Positions 28,270 to 36,905 are shown, numbered from the stretch's first letter. The stretch: 41,209 bases of DNA from Burkholderiales bacterium (GCA_003963075.1 RXJV01000045.1:1-41209); one strand, 5' to 3'. Notes: a model not told the origin generated them from the sequence alone. Made by a program: numbers and translations.

Positions 28270-29123
28270 AGTTCGCTGCCGTCAGCCCACTGGACTACTT
28301 CGCCAGCCTCGTCGCGGAGGATGACGGGCTGAACCTGCTCGAGGCGGCCGTCTCCCTGGCCCAGGATGCCCATCCCGCACTGGACGTTCAGGCGGTGCTC
28401 GCGCAAGTGGACGGGCTCGCCAAGCGCTTGCGCGGGCGGATCGCTGCTGAAACCCCGCCGGCGCGCCGGTTGCAGGCGCTGACCCAGTTTTTCCATGGCG
28501 AACTCGGCTTCGCTGGCAACCTGAACAACTACTACGCGGCAGACAACAGCTTCATCCATCATGTGCTGGAAAGCCGCCGCGGTCTGCCGATTTCGCTGGC
28601 TGTGCTGCTGCTCGAACTCGGCGAGCACATCGGCCTGCGCGTCTCTGGAGTCGCGTTTCCAGGCCATTTCCTGGTCAAGTGCAAGATCGGCATGGGTGAG
28701 GTCGTTTTGGATCCCTTCACCGGTCAATCGCTCTCGGCCGAGCAACTCGAGGATCGCCTGGCCCTCTACCGCCGCGGCAGCGGCCTGCCCAGCGAACTGG
28801 AGCTGCCATTGGAGTTCTTCCTGCGGGCGGCGTCACCGCGCCAGATCCTGGCCCGCATGCTGCGCAATCTGAAGGAAGTTCGGCGCGCCGCTCAGGACTG
28901 GACGGGCCTGCTGGCCGTGCAGCAGCGACTCGTCGTGCTGATGCCTGATGACCCGGTTGAGAAGCGTGACCGGGGCCTGGCGTTGGTCGCGCTTGGCGCC
29001 AATACCGCTGCGGCAGCCGACCTCGCCGCCTACCTGGCCGCGCGTGGCGACGCTCCCGATGCCGGGGCGCTGCGAGCCCGGCTTGCGACCCTGGTTGAGC
29101 GGGGTGCGCCGCCACTTCAGTGA
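28266..29123 (+). CDS. SirB1-family protein (transglutaminase-like core plus TPR-like C-terminus)
   Basis: A 285 aa soluble protein matching the SirB1/transglutaminase-like group: NNYYAADNSFIHHVLESRRGLPISLAVLLLELG, GVAFPGHFLVK and VVLDPFTG. The usual nucleophile position has serine (PISLA), as in the family, so the domain is probably non-catalytic. Residues ~195-275 form TPR-like helices (QILARMLRNLKEVRRAAQDW). The family's role is poorly understood. It is coupled to murJ by an ATGA overlap, which suggests a cell-envelope link, but that is inference. Confidence 0.88.
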   Translation: MKFAAVSPLDYFASLVAEDDGLNLLEAAVSLAQDAHPALDVQAVLAQVDGLAKRLRGRIAAETPPARRLQALTQFFHGELGFAGNLNNYYAADNSFIHHVLESRRGLPISLAVLLLELGEHIGLRVSGVAFPGHFLVKCKIGMGEVVLDPFTGQSLSAEQLEDRLALYRRGSGLPSELELPLEFFLRAASPRQILARMLRNLKEVRRAAQDWTGLLAVQQRLVVLMPDDPVEKRDRGLALVALGANTAAAADLAAYLAARGDAPDAGALRARLATLVERGAPPLQ

Positions 29124-29148
29124 CAATCGGCGCCCTTCTTAGCCACCG

Positions 29149-30210
29149 ATGATGACCCTCAGCCAGCCCCAACGCACCGCCCTCGCCTGGGCGGCGGTGG
29201 CCATCGCGTCAGCCCTGCTGCTGTGGCTGCTGGCGCCCGTGCTCGCGCCCTTCATCACGGCGGCCGTGCTGGCCTACGCGCTGGCACCCGCCGTTCAAGC
29301 GCTGGTGCGGCGGCGGCTGCCGCGCACCGTCGCGGTGTTGTTGGTCGTGCTGCTGTTTGGCCTGGCCCTGATGGCCCTGCTGCTACTCGTGCTGCCAATC
29401 CTGAACCGCGAGATTCCCGCTCTACGCGAGCAGATTCCGGCGCTGGCCAAACTGGCCAACGACAAGCTATCACCCTGGCTGGCCCAGCACGGCGTGCAAC
29501 TGCAGCTCGACACGGCCAGCATCAAGGCCTTCGTGCTGAAGTACCTCGATGCCAACCTCGAGGACTGGTTGGCCACCGTGCTCAGCTCTGCCCGCATCGG
29601 CGGCAGCTTTCTGCTCGCCTTTGTCGGCAACGCGGTCCTGCTGCCGGTCGTGCTGTTCTATTTGCTGCACGACTGGCCGGGCTTGATGGCGCGTGCGTGG
29701 GCATTGGTGCCGCCGGCGGCACGTCTGCACGTGGGCGGTTTCCTGACCGAATGCGACACCATGCTCGGCCAGTATCTGCGCGGGCAGCTGCTCGTGATGC
29801 TGGCGCTGGCCGCTTACTACAGCATCGCGCTGATGCTGGCGCGTTTCGACCTGGCCTTGCCGATTGGCGTGTTCACCGGTCTGGCAGTTTTCATCCCCTA
29901 CGTCGGCTTCGGCCTGGGCCTGCTGCTGGCGCTGCTGGCGGGGCTGCTGCAGTTCGCGAGCCTGTATGGGGTGCTGGCGGTGGCCGTCGTGTTCGGCGTC
30001 GGCCAACTGCTGGAGAGCTTTGTGCTCACGCCGCGCTTTGTCGGTGAGCGCATCGGGCTCAGTCCTTTGATGGTCATCTTTGCGCTGCTGGCCTTCGGTC
30101 ACCTGCTCGGCTTCATCGGCGTGTTGGTCGCGCTGCCGCTGTCCGCGCTGGCGGTGGTGGCCGTGCGGCGGCTGCACTCGGCCTACCTCGCCAGTTCCTT
30201 GTTTCGGTGA
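29149..30210 (+). CDS. AI-2E family transporter (PerM-like permease)
   Basis: A 353 aa inner-membrane protein with about 7-8 helices: clusters at ~12-45, ~58-85, a soluble middle (REIPALREQIPALAKLAND), then ~150-175, ~208-235, ~240-285 and ~305-335. FIPYVGFGLGLLLALLAGLL and the C-terminal LTPRFVGERIGLSPLMVIFALLAFGHLLGFIGVLVALPLSA are strong family signatures. The family name comes from TqsA; the transported compound is not known for this member. Two adjacent ATGs offer starts. GACAAT at 29122-29127 may be a -10 with a ~15-base leader. The stop overlaps the hda start. Confidence 0.92.
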   Translation: MMTLSQPQRTALAWAAVAIASALLLWLLAPVLAPFITAAVLAYALAPAVQALVRRRLPRTVAVLLVVLLFGLALMALLLLVLPILNREIPALREQIPALAKLANDKLSPWLAQHGVQLQLDTASIKAFVLKYLDANLEDWLATVLSSARIGGSFLLAFVGNAVLLPVVLFYLLHDWPGLMARAWALVPPAARLHVGGFLTECDTMLGQYLRGQLLVMLALAAYYSIALMLARFDLALPIGVFTGLAVFIPYVGFGLGLLLALLAGLLQFASLYGVLAVAVVFGVGQLLESFVLTPRFVGERIGLSPLMVIFALLAFGHLLGFIGVLVALPLSALAVVAVRRLHSAYLASSLFR

Positions 30211-30923
30211 TGAGGCAGATTCCGCTTGCGCTGCTGGCACCGCCGGCGCACAGCTTCGACAACTTCTTGCCGGGCGCGAATGCCCAGGCGCAGGCCTATC
30301 TGCTCGGGATGATGCCCGGCGCCCCCCCAGTGCTGCTCTGGGGCCCGACGGGCTGCGGCAAGACCCATCTGCTGCATGCACTCGCCGGGCGCTGGCAGGC
30401 GGCCGGCGAGCGCGTCGCCTGGTACGACGCCGACACGCCACTGCCCTGGGAGTTACCGGCCCACGAGAGCCTGCTGTTGCTGGACGACTGCCAGCGCTTC
30501 GACGCCGGCCAGCAACATGCCGCCTTCGCATTGTTCGCCGCCTCGGCGGGGCAGGGCTACAACGTCGTCGCGACGGCGGATGCGCCTGCGGTCGACCTCG
30601 CCGTGCGCGAGGACCTACGTACCCGCCTGGGATGGGGCCCGAGCTTCGCGCTTGAGCCGCTGCGCGAGCACGAGATGCGCGCGGTGTTGCGGCGCGAGGC
30701 CGACCGCCGCGGGCTGCTGCTCGGCGATGAGCTCCTGTCCTATCTGCTGACCCGCTTCGAACGCAACCTAAAAGGCCTGATGGCCTTGCTGGAGCGGCTC
30801 GATGAATTCGCGCTGTCGACCCAGCGCGCGCTGACCTTGCCCCTGCTCAAGGCCATGCTGGCCGACGAAGAAAAATCCAATCCTGTTGCCGTTTCTCCAA
30901 GCCATGAACCTGACCCTGTTTGA
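30210..30923 (+). CDS. hda: DnaA regulatory inactivator Hda
   Basis: AAA+ protein that, with the sliding clamp, stimulates ATP hydrolysis on DnaA to prevent over-initiation. The 237 aa protein begins MRQIPLALL, the clamp-binding QxxLxL-type motif. It has Walker A GPTGCGKTH, Walker B LLLLDDCQRF, and the box VII/sensor II region with FERNLKGLMALLERLDEFAL. The ATG at 30210 sits in the preceding stop (TGATG); a GTG one codon earlier is possible. The 3' end overlaps the HAD gene by 20 bases. Confidence 0.94.
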   Translation: MRQIPLALLAPPAHSFDNFLPGANAQAQAYLLGMMPGAPPVLLWGPTGCGKTHLLHALAGRWQAAGERVAWYDADTPLPWELPAHESLLLLDDCQRFDAGQQHAAFALFAASAGQGYNVVATADAPAVDLAVREDLRTRLGWGPSFALEPLREHEMRAVLRREADRRGLLLGDELLSYLLTRFERNLKGLMALLERLDEFALSTQRALTLPLLKAMLADEEKSNPVAVSPSHEPDPV

Positions 30924-31572
30924 CCTCGACGGGACCCTGATCCCCGTGGATTCCGATCACGCCTTTGGCGGCTTCATGGTCGAGGTTGGCTGGGCGGACG
31001 GCGCGGCCTGGGGCGCCCGCAACGACGAGTTCTTTGCCCATTACAACGCCGGCACGCTGGATCTGCCGGCCTATGTCGATTTCGCCACATCGGCCTGGCG
31101 TGGGCGCCCGTTGGCCGAGGCCCTGGCGATGCGGCAGCGCTTCATGGTCGAGGTCATGAAGCCGGCGCTGCGGCCCGAGGCCATCGAACTGGTTGAACGG
31201 CACCGCGCGGCGGGCGACCTGATTGCCCTGGTGACGGCCACCAACGAATTCGTCACCGCACCGATCGCCGAGGCCTTCGGCATCGAGCATCTGATCGCCG
31301 TGCAGCTGGCGCGCGACGCCGAAGGGCGCTACACCGGCGGCGTCGACGGTGTGCCGAGCTTCCGCGAGGGCAAGATCGAGCGCGTCCAGGCGTGGCTGAA
31401 GGGCCTCGGGGCACAATGGCAGGATTTCGAGCGCATCCATTTCTACAGCGACTCGACCAACGACCTACCCCTGCTCGAACGCGTCAGCCACCCGGTGGCG
31501 ACCAACCCCAGCCCCGCGTTGGCGCAGATCGCCAGCGAACGCGGCTGGCCTCAGCTCCACCTCTTTGCATGA
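30904..31572 (+). CDS. HAD-IB family hydrolase (SerB-like phosphatase)
   Basis: A 222 aa HAD phosphatase of subfamily IB: motif I FDLDGTLIP (D7, D9), motif II LVTATNEFVT, a conserved Lys in REGKIERV, and motif III HFYSDSTNDLPLLE. It is related to phosphoserine phosphatase but its substrate is not known. The start MNLTLFDLDGT puts motif I at the N-terminus; earlier starts lie deeper inside hda. It overlaps hda by 20 bases and pcnB by 4 (ATGA). The order hda-HAD-pcnB-folK is a conserved Burkholderiales arrangement. Confidence 0.92.
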   Translation: MNLTLFDLDGTLIPVDSDHAFGGFMVEVGWADGAAWGARNDEFFAHYNAGTLDLPAYVDFATSAWRGRPLAEALAMRQRFMVEVMKPALRPEAIELVERHRAAGDLIALVTATNEFVTAPIAEAFGIEHLIAVQLARDAEGRYTGGVDGVPSFREGKIERVQAWLKGLGAQWQDFERIHFYSDSTNDLPLLERVSHPVATNPSPALAQIASERGWPQLHLFA

Positions 31573-33131
31573 TCAAAAAGTTCATCGACAAGCTGCTCGG
31601 CAAGCCGGCCACGGCGGCACCGAAGAAGACGCCGCTGGGCAAGCGCGTCGAAGTTCCCGCGGATGTTCACGGCATCGACCCGGAGTTGCTCGACGAGCGC
31701 GCCGTCAAGGTCGTCAAGACGCTGACCGACGCCGGCTTTGAGGCCTACATCGTCGGCGGTGCCGTGCGCGACCTGTTGCTTGGCATGCGTCCCAAGGACT
31801 TCGATGTGGCGACCAACGCCACGCCGGAGCAGGTCAAGGGCTTGTTCCGGCGCGCCTTCATCATCGGGCGGCGGTTTCGCATCGTCCACGTCGTCTACGG
31901 ACGCGGACGCGAACATGAGGTCATCGAGGTGTCGACCTTCCGTGCGCTGCCCACCGAGTCCGAGGCGGTTGGCGGCAACGAGAAGACTGCCAAGAGCGAG
32001 CTCGAGGGCAAGTCCCACGCGGTGGACGCCAGCGGCCGTGTGCTGCGTGACAACGTCTGGGGCCCACAGATCGAGGATGCAGCGCGCCGCGACTTCAGCG
32101 TCAATGCGATGTACTACGACCCGCAGCGGCGCCTCGTGGTCGACTATCACGGCGGCCTGGCCGACGCGAAGGCCAAGCTGCTGCGCATGATCGGCGACCC
32201 GGAGACGCGCTACCGCGAAGATCCGGTGCGCATCGTGCGCGCCGTCCGCTTTGCTGCCAAGCTTGGCTTCAGCCTCGAAAAGAAGACACTCGCCCCGGTG
32301 CAGGCCTGCATCCCGCTGCTGGCCAATGTGCCGGCCTCACGGCTGTTCGACGAGATGATCAAGCTGCTGCAGACCGGCCATTCGCTGGCAAGCCTTGAGC
32401 AGTTGAAAAAGCTGGGGCTGGTGGGGCAGGGCGGCAAGGGCGTGTTCGCGGTGCTGGACGCCATGCTGACCGAGTCCGGCGATCTGCCCGAAGGTGTTCG
32501 CGGCGCCTTCGTGCGCCAGGCCTTCGAAGACACGGACCGCCGCGTGCAGGAAGGCCGCGGCGTCAGCCCCAGCTTCATGCTGGCCTGCATGCTGTGGCAT
32601 GAGGTGCTGGACCGCTGGACTCGCATCCGCAGCGCTGGTGAGCCCCCCGTGCCGGCGCTGGCCCAGGCGATTGATGCGGTCTTTGATGCCCGCATTGGCG
32701 ACATCTCCGGCCGCGGCAAGCTGGCCGCCGACATGCGCGAGATCTGGATGATGCAGACCCGCTTTGAGCGCCGCACCGGCTCCGGCGTGTTCAGTCTGAT
32801 CGAGCAGCCACGCTACCGGGCCGGCTTCGACTTCCTGAGACTGAGGGCCGATGTGGGCGAAGTCGACTCAGCGCTGGCCGACTGGTGGGAGGACTTCGCG
32901 CTGGGCAGCGATGACGAGCGCCAGGCCCTGCTTGCGGACGCCCGCAACGCACAGCAACGGCAACCGCGCGCGGTTCGCGCGCCGCGATCGGCAGCACCCG
33001 ACCATGACAAGGACGAGGTTGCCGACGCCGACGTCGACGCTGAAGCGCCGGCCCGCAAGCGCCGCCGGCGCCGCCGCAAGCCCGGTGGGGGCGGCGAGGG
33101 CGCTGCGGCGCCAGTGGCCAGCGGCGAGTGA
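31569..33131 (+). CDS. pcnB: Poly(A) polymerase I
   Basis: Adds poly(A) tails to RNA 3' ends, promoting decay. The 520 aa protein has the class II nucleotidyltransferase head: [22 protein letters not shown] with the DxD metal site, [12 protein letters not shown], and [12 protein letters not shown] plus [21 protein letters not shown]. PcnB-type features include [16 protein letters not shown], which separates it from CCA-adding enzymes, and a C-terminal tail with a run of eight basic residues ([10 protein letters not shown]) after an acidic stretch. The ATG is in the preceding stop (ATGA); a longer frame from 31392 is HAD shadow. Confidence 0.95.
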   Translation: MIKKFIDKLLGKPATAAPKKTPLGKRVEVPADVHGIDPELLDERAVKVVKTLTDAGFEAYIVGGAVRDLLLGMRPKDFDVATNATPEQVKGLFRRAFIIGRRFRIVHVVYGRGREHEVIEVSTFRALPTESEAVGGNEKTAKSELEGKSHAVDASGRVLRDNVWGPQIEDAARRDFSVNAMYYDPQRRLVVDYHGGLADAKAKLLRMIGDPETRYREDPVRIVRAVRFAAKLGFSLEKKTLAPVQACIPLLANVPASRLFDEMIKLLQTGHSLASLEQLKKLGLVGQGGKGVFAVLDAMLTESGDLPEGVRGAFVRQAFEDTDRRVQEGRGVSPSFMLACMLWHEVLDRWTRIRSAGEPPVPALAQAIDAVFDARIGDISGRGKLAADMREIWMMQTRFERRTGSGVFSLIEQPRYRAGFDFLRLRADVGEVDSALADWWEDFALGSDDERQALLADARNAQQRQPRAVRAPRSAAPDHDKDEVADADVDAEAPARKRRRRRRKPGGGGEGAAAPVASGE

Positions 33132-33604
33132 GGACTCGGGCCTACGTCGGCCTGGGCGCCAACCTCGGCGCCGACCCGGCCGCAACGCTGGCCGAGGCAG
33201 TGCGCGGGCTCGCAGCCTTGGGCGCAACCGAGGTCGTCGCGCTGTCCAGCATTTGGCGCAGCGCGCCGGTCAAGGCGGTCGGTCCGGACTTTCTGAACGC
33301 CGTGGCTGCGCTGGACACGGGGCTCGCACCGCTCGAATTGCTCGACGGCTTGCAGGCCATCGAGCAGGTGCATGGCCGCGAGCGCCCCTACCGCAACGCA
33401 CCGCGCACGCTGGACCTCGACCTGCTGATGTTCGGCGACCTCGTGCTCCGCACGCCACGCCTGACCCTGCCGCACCCGCGCCTGGGCGAGCGTGCCTTTG
33501 TGCTGCGTCCGCTGTTGGAAATTGCGCCCGAGCTCGCCCACGCTGCGGTTGGCGAGGCTTGGCAGTCCCAACGCATTGAATGCCAGGGGCCGCTGAGGTT
33601 TTGA
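33128..33604 (+). CDS. folK: 2-amino-4-hydroxy-6-hydroxymethyldihydropteridine pyrophosphokinase
   Basis: Transfers pyrophosphate from ATP to hydroxymethyldihydropterin in folate synthesis. The 158 aa protein carries the HPPK signatures: [10 protein letters not shown] at the N-terminus, [10 protein letters not shown], and the [19 protein letters not shown] and [21 protein letters not shown] blocks that contain the metal-binding aspartates. The start is GTG overlapping the pcnB stop (GTGA). It is the last gene of this plus-strand unit. Confidence 0.96.
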   Translation: MRTRAYVGLGANLGADPAATLAEAVRGLAALGATEVVALSSIWRSAPVKAVGPDFLNAVAALDTGLAPLELLDGLQAIEQVHGRERPYRNAPRTLDLDLLMFGDLVLRTPRLTLPHPRLGERAFVLRPLLEIAPELAHAAVGEAWQSQRIECQGPLRF

Positions 33605-33608
33605 AGGG

Positions 33609-33628
33609 TTGGCCGGCGTCCGGGCCAA
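33609..33628. terminator. Stem-loop between convergent folK and TM2 genes
   Basis: TTGGCC at 33609-33614 pairs with GGCCAA at 33623-33628 in the 27-base gap between two convergent stops. No U-tract follows on either strand, so it is only a weak candidate for a shared transcript end. Confidence 0.3.
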
Positions 33629-33631
33629 AGG

Positions 33632-34060
33632 CTAGTGGTCGGCCTGCGACTCGAAATAGCGCTGGGCGCTGAAGGCAATCGTCGCCATCAGTGTGGTGCC
33701 GCCGACCAGCAGGCAGAGCACCACGCCGATCACGGCACCCCAGCCGCCGGGTTCGGCGGGGCGCTCGGGGTTGAAGCGCGCGTTCCAGCGCTCGTCGGGC
33801 ATCAGGCCGTAGACGATGCCGCCGAGCAGGGCCGCGACGAGGCTGATGCCCAGCAGCGGGATCAACACCCAGGCCATCCGGTCATCCTGCCCCAGGTGGT
33901 TCATTCGCTGCACGCCGATCAAGCCCAGCAACGTGGGCAGTGGGAACAACCAGGCCCAGCGATCCTTGAGGCCGTACAGGTAGAAGCGGTGCAGGCCGAA
34001 ACTGCCGACGAGCAGGGCCAGCCAGGTGGCAACCGCCTTGTGCTTGACCTTCGCGTTCAT
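33632..34060 (-). CDS. TM2 domain-containing small membrane protein
   Basis: A 142 aa protein. The N-terminal KVKHKAVATWLALLVGSFGLHRFYLYGL and the following helix with LFPLPTLLGLIGVQRM match the TM2 domain (helix, Gly-His-Arg-Phe-Tyr turn, helix). Further helices lie at ~70-90 and ~115-135. Function of the family in bacteria is unknown. The chosen ATG overlaps the stop of the upstream acetyltransferase gene (ATGA); the frame is open another 93 codons but that part shadows the acetyltransferase. Confidence 0.85.
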   Translation of the reverse strand: MNAKVKHKAVATWLALLVGSFGLHRFYLYGLKDRWAWLFPLPTLLGLIGVQRMNHLGQDDRMAWVLIPLLGISLVAALLGGIVYGLMPDERWNARFNPERPAEPGGWGAVIGVVLCLLVGGTTLMATIAFSAQRYFESQADH

Positions 34061-34593
34061 CCGGCGTCGACGCTGTCGCCCAGACCCAAGGTGCGCTGCA
34101 TCAACACCACGTCGAGCCAGCGACCGAACTTCCATCCGGCGCTTTTCAACACCCCGGTGTGCGCAAAGCCCAAGGCGCTGTGCAGTCCGATCGAGCCGGT
34201 GTTGTTCGCATCGCCGATGACCGCCAGCATCTGGCGTGCGCCCGCCGCTTCGCATTTGGCGATCAGTTCGGCCAGCAACACGCGTCCCACCCCCTGGCCT
34301 TGTGCCGCCGGCGCCAGATAAATCGAGTCCTCGACGCAAAAGCGGTAGGCCAGGCGGGGCCGAAAATAGTTGGCATACGCGTAGCCCAGCACCTGCGCGT
34401 CGCGTTCGGCGACAAGCCAGGGCAGGGCACGGCCCAAAACTTCCTGGCGCCTGCGGGCGAGTTCCTCGACGCTCGGCACCTCGGTTTCGAAGGTGCCGGT
34501 GCCGCGGGTGACTGCGTCCGCATAGATGGCCTGCAGGGCCGGCAGATCGGCTTCGGTACTTGGTCGGATGCGCAACGCGGTGGGCTGAGACAT
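34057..34593 (-). CDS. GNAT-family N-acetyltransferase, phosphinothricin acetyltransferase-like
   Basis: A 178 aa acetyltransferase: LRIRPSTEADLPALQAIYADAV at the N-terminus, GTGTFETEVPS, and acetyl-CoA motif A GQGVGR at ~99-104 within AAQGQGVGRVLLAELI, then AVIGDANNTGSIGLHSALGFAHTGVLKSAGWKFGRWLDVVLMQ. This block pattern is that of the Pat/MnaT group, which acetylates phosphinothricin, methionine sulfoximine or related amino acids; the native substrate is uncertain. It is divergent from rpsP and overlaps the TM2 gene by 4 bases. Confidence 0.9.
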   Translation of the reverse strand: MSQPTALRIRPSTEADLPALQAIYADAVTRGTGTFETEVPSVEELARRRQEVLGRALPWLVAERDAQVLGYAYANYFRPRLAYRFCVEDSIYLAPAAQGQGVGRVLLAELIAKCEAAGARQMLAVIGDANNTGSIGLHSALGFAHTGVLKSAGWKFGRWLDVVLMQRTLGLGDSVDAG

Positions 34594-34622
34594 GTCGGGC
34601 TGGAAACGAGGGCGATCGAGTT

Positions 34623-34628
34623 TATAAT
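34623..34628 (+). promoter_or_regulatory. rpsP operon promoter (-10 element)
   Basis: A consensus TATAAT within TTTATAATGCC; a weak -35-like TGGAAA lies 16 bases upstream (34601-34606). Predicted start near 34635 leaves a leader of about 148 bases before rpsP. Confidence 0.7.
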
Positions 34629-34634
34629 GCCGGG

Positions 34635-34782
34635 TTCTGGTGCTGGCTGCGGGGAGCCGCTGCGTATCTACAGCGCCAGAGACGGTGGCAACACCGGCGG
34701 GAACTCGCCGCGAATCGATCTGCTCGCCCTGAGTGTCTCCTGGTGCGGTGATCGCCCATCCATCATCAGTTAAGGAAACATC
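34635..34782 (+). promoter_or_regulatory. Structured 5' leader of the rpsP operon
   Basis: Two hairpins can be drawn. CTGGTGCTG (34637-34645) pairs with CAGCGCCAG (34671-34679) with one G-U, enclosing a GCGG/CCGC hairpin at 34649-34660. CGGCG (34695-34699) pairs with CGCCG (34706-34710). Ribosomal operons are often autoregulated through such leaders, but no known leader motif was recognised. The SD AAGGAAA lies 5 bases before the rpsP ATG. Confidence 0.4.
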
Positions 34783-35052
34783 ATGGTTGTCATTCGTCTT
34801 GCCCGTGGCGGCTCCAAGAAGCGCCCGTTCTACAACATCGTCGTCGCCAACAGCCGCCAGCGCCGTGACGGCCGCTTCATCGAGCGCGTCGGCTTCTACA
34901 ACCCCGTGGCCTCCGGCGCGGCTGAAAAGCTGCGCGTCGAGCAGGACCGCGTGAGCTACTGGATTGGTGTCGGCGCTCAGCTGTCGCCCACCGTCGCTCG
35001 CCTGGTGGGCGAAGCCAAGACGGCCGCCGTGGCCCCCGCTGCGGCCGCCTGA
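34783..35052 (+). CDS. rpsP: 30S ribosomal protein S16
   Basis: Small-subunit assembly protein. The 89 aa protein matches the family throughout: [38 protein letters not shown] and [20 protein letters not shown], ending in an Ala-rich tail. A strong SD (AAGGAAA) precedes the ATG. First gene of the rpsP-rimM-trmD-rplS operon; a terminator-like palindrome begins 29 bases after its stop. Confidence 0.98.
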   Translation: MVVIRLARGGSKKRPFYNIVVANSRQRRDGRFIERVGFYNPVASGAAEKLRVEQDRVSYWIGVGAQLSPTVARLVGEAKTAAVAPAAAA

Positions 35053-35058
35053 TCGGGC

Positions 35059-35649
35059 GTGGCAGGCAACAAGCCTCAACAAGACGGCGCCGCGGCGCCG
35101 TCTTTTGCTTCCTGGCCCGACGATCTCGTGCCGGTCGGCCGCATCCTGGATGCCTGGGGCATCAAGGGCGGACTGAAGGTGCAGGCCTACTCCGCTGATG
35201 CCGACGCGCTGTTCAGTGCCAAGCGCTGGTATCTGAAGTCCACCGGCCCGAAGCCTGGCCAGCTCCAGCTGGCCGTGCGCTCGGTGCGCGAGCAGGGCGA
35301 GGGCATCGTCGCGACGGCCGAGGGTGTCGACGACCGCAATGCCGCCGAGGTACTGCGCGGCTATGAAATCCACGTCCCCCGAAGCGACTTCCCGCGCACG
35401 CCCGATGGTGAGTACTACTGGGTCGACCTGATCGGACTCGACGTGGTCAACCGCGAAGGCCATGCGCTCGGCCGTGTCATCGGCCTCATCGACACCGGCC
35501 CCCATGCGGTGCTGCGCATCCTGCCGCCTGGCGTGGACGAGCCGGCCAAGCCAGACCAGGAGCGCTTGATTCCGTTCGTCGGCGCCTTCATCGACGACGT
35601 GAGCCTGGAAACCAGGCGCATCACGGTCGACTGGGGTCTGGACTTCTGA
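35059..35649 (+). CDS. rimM: Ribosome maturation factor RimM
   Basis: Binds S19 and assists 30S head maturation. The 196 aa protein has the N-terminal RimM beta-barrel ([23 protein letters not shown], then residues to ~115) and the C-terminal PRC-barrel domain ([50 protein letters not shown]). The listed start is a GTG 6 bases after rpsP, giving a non-conserved 22-residue leader sequence that is encoded by a terminator-like palindrome. A GTG at 35128, just before the conserved PVGRI, is an alternative start. Confidence 0.93.
   Translation: MAGNKPQQDGAAAPSFASWPDDLVPVGRILDAWGIKGGLKVQAYSADADALFSAKRWYLKSTGPKPGQLQLAVRSVREQGEGIVATAEGVDDRNAAEVLRGYEIHVPRSDFPRTPDGEYYWVDLIGLDVVNREGHALGRVIGLIDTGPHAVLRILPPGVDEPAKPDQERLIPFVGAFIDDVSLETRRITVDWGLDF
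35081..35106 (+). terminator. Perfect 24-bp palindrome with U-tract inside the 5' end of rimM (attenuator candidate)
   Basis: AAGACGGCGCCG at 35081-35092 is the exact reverse complement of 35093-35104, and TTTT runs from 35103 to 35106. The transcript would form an 8-10 bp GC-rich hairpin followed by Us, the form of an intrinsic terminator. It lies 29 bases after rpsP and within codons 8-16 of rimM as called. Termination here would lower RimM and TrmD output relative to S16. Confidence 0.7.
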
Positions 35650-35659
35650 TCCGAAGCCC

Positions 35660-36400
35660 ATGCGCTTCGACATCCTGACGATCTTCCCGGAGCTGTTTGC
35701 GCCGCACCTCGCGCATGGCGTGACGCGGCGGGCCTTCGAGAGCCGCCAGGTCGACGTGCGCTTCTGGCCGCTGCGCGACTTCGCCGAGGACAACTACCGC
35801 CGTGTCGATGACCGGCCCTACGGCGGCGGCCCCGGCATGGTCATGCTGGTGGAGCCGCTGGAGAAGGCGCTGGCCGCTGCCAAGGCCGACCGCGGCGAGG
35901 CAGAGCCGGCCGTCATCCATTTCACGCCCACCGGCGCTCGCATCGACCAGCCGCTGGTGCGCGAGCTGGCCGCGGGCCCCGGCGCCATCCTGCTCTGCGG
36001 CCGTTACGAGGGCATCGACCAGCGCGTGCTGGACCGCCATGTGACGCTGGAGCTGAGCCTTGGCGACTTTGTGCTGTCCGGCGGTGAACTGCCGGCGCTG
36101 GCGCTGCTGGATGCGGTGGCCCGCCTGCAGGACGGTGTGCTGGGCGATGCGCAGTCGCACCAGCAGGACAGCTTTTCGGACGGCCTGCTGGACTGCCCGC
36201 ACTACAGCCGGCCGGAATCCCTGCCCGATGGGCGCGAGGTGCCGCCCGTGCTGCTGTCGGGTCACCATGCCGACATCAAGCGCTGGCGCCGGGAGCGCTC
36301 CTTGGCACTCACCGCGGCACGGCGGCCCGAACTGATCGCAGCCGCGCGGGCAGCGGGCCGCTTGAGCCAGGCCGACGAGGCCTTCCTGGCCAAGCTCTAG
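35660..36400 (+). CDS. trmD: tRNA (guanine-N1)-methyltransferase TrmD
   Basis: Methylates G37 next to the anticodon, preventing frameshifting. The 246 aa protein shows the trefoil-knot SAM site ([13 protein letters not shown] and [15 protein letters not shown]), the N-terminal [26 protein letters not shown], and the C-terminal [33 protein letters not shown]. Starts 10 bases after rimM. It is followed by 132 bases before rplS. Confidence 0.97.
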   Translation: MRFDILTIFPELFAPHLAHGVTRRAFESRQVDVRFWPLRDFAEDNYRRVDDRPYGGGPGMVMLVEPLEKALAAAKADRGEAEPAVIHFTPTGARIDQPLVRELAAGPGAILLCGRYEGIDQRVLDRHVTLELSLGDFVLSGGELPALALLDAVARLQDGVLGDAQSHQQDSFSDGLLDCPHYSRPESLPDGREVPPVLLSGHHADIKRWRRERSLALTAARRPELIAAARAAGRLSQADEAFLAKL

Positions 36401-36406
36401 GCAAAA

Positions 36407-36432
36407 CCCGCGAGCCGGGCTACACTCGCGGG
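36407..36432 (+). promoter_or_regulatory. Stem-loop and possible -10 element ahead of rplS
   Basis: CCCGCGAG (36407-36414) pairs with CTCGCGGG (36425-36432). TACACT at 36421-36426, partly inside the stem, resembles a -10 element. A second pairing, GCAGGC (36448-36453) with GCCTGC (36478-36483), follows. The 132-base gap may hold a separate rplS promoter with a structured leader; no U-tract follows the first stem. Confidence 0.4.
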
Positions 36433-36532
36433 CTGTCCGATCCTCTGGCAGGCCGAGTGGTGGGTTTCCTCAGTGAAGCCTGCTGCAAACACCCCGATAA
36501 ATAGCGGCCCGCCAAGATCCTTAGGAGCACAG

Positions 36533-36886
36533 ATGGACCTGATCCAAACCCTTGAGCAAGAAGAAATTGCTCGCCTGAACAAGACCATCCCGGCCTTCGC
36601 CCCTGGCGACACGGTGATCGTCAGCGTCAACGTCGTTGAAGGCACCCGCAAGCGCGTGCAGGCCTATGAAGGCGTCGTGATCGCCAAGCGCAACCGCGGC
36701 CTGAACAGCAGCTTCATCGTTCGCAAGATCTCCAGCGGCGAAGGCGTCGAGCGCACGTTCCAGCTGTACAGCCCGCTGATCGCGTCGATCGAAGTCAAGC
36801 GTCGTGGCGATGTGCGCCGCGCCAAGCTGTACTACCTCCGCCAGCGTTCGGGCAAGTCGGCCCGCATCAAGGAAAAGCTGGCCTGA
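36533..36886 (+). CDS. rplS: 50S ribosomal protein L19
   Basis: Large-subunit protein at the 30S-50S interface. The 117 aa protein is canonical: [79 protein letters not shown] and [11 protein letters not shown]. Start chosen behind TTAGGAGCACAG; an open extension of 20 codons is not family-like. Last gene of the operon, closed by a terminator. Confidence 0.98.
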   Translation: MDLIQTLEQEEIARLNKTIPAFAPGDTVIVSVNVVEGTRKRVQAYEGVVIAKRNRGLNSSFIVRKISSGEGVERTFQLYSPLIASIEVKRRGDVRRAKLYYLRQRSGKSARIKEKLA

Positions 36887-36905
36887 TCAGCCGGTTGACA
36901 CCGCC

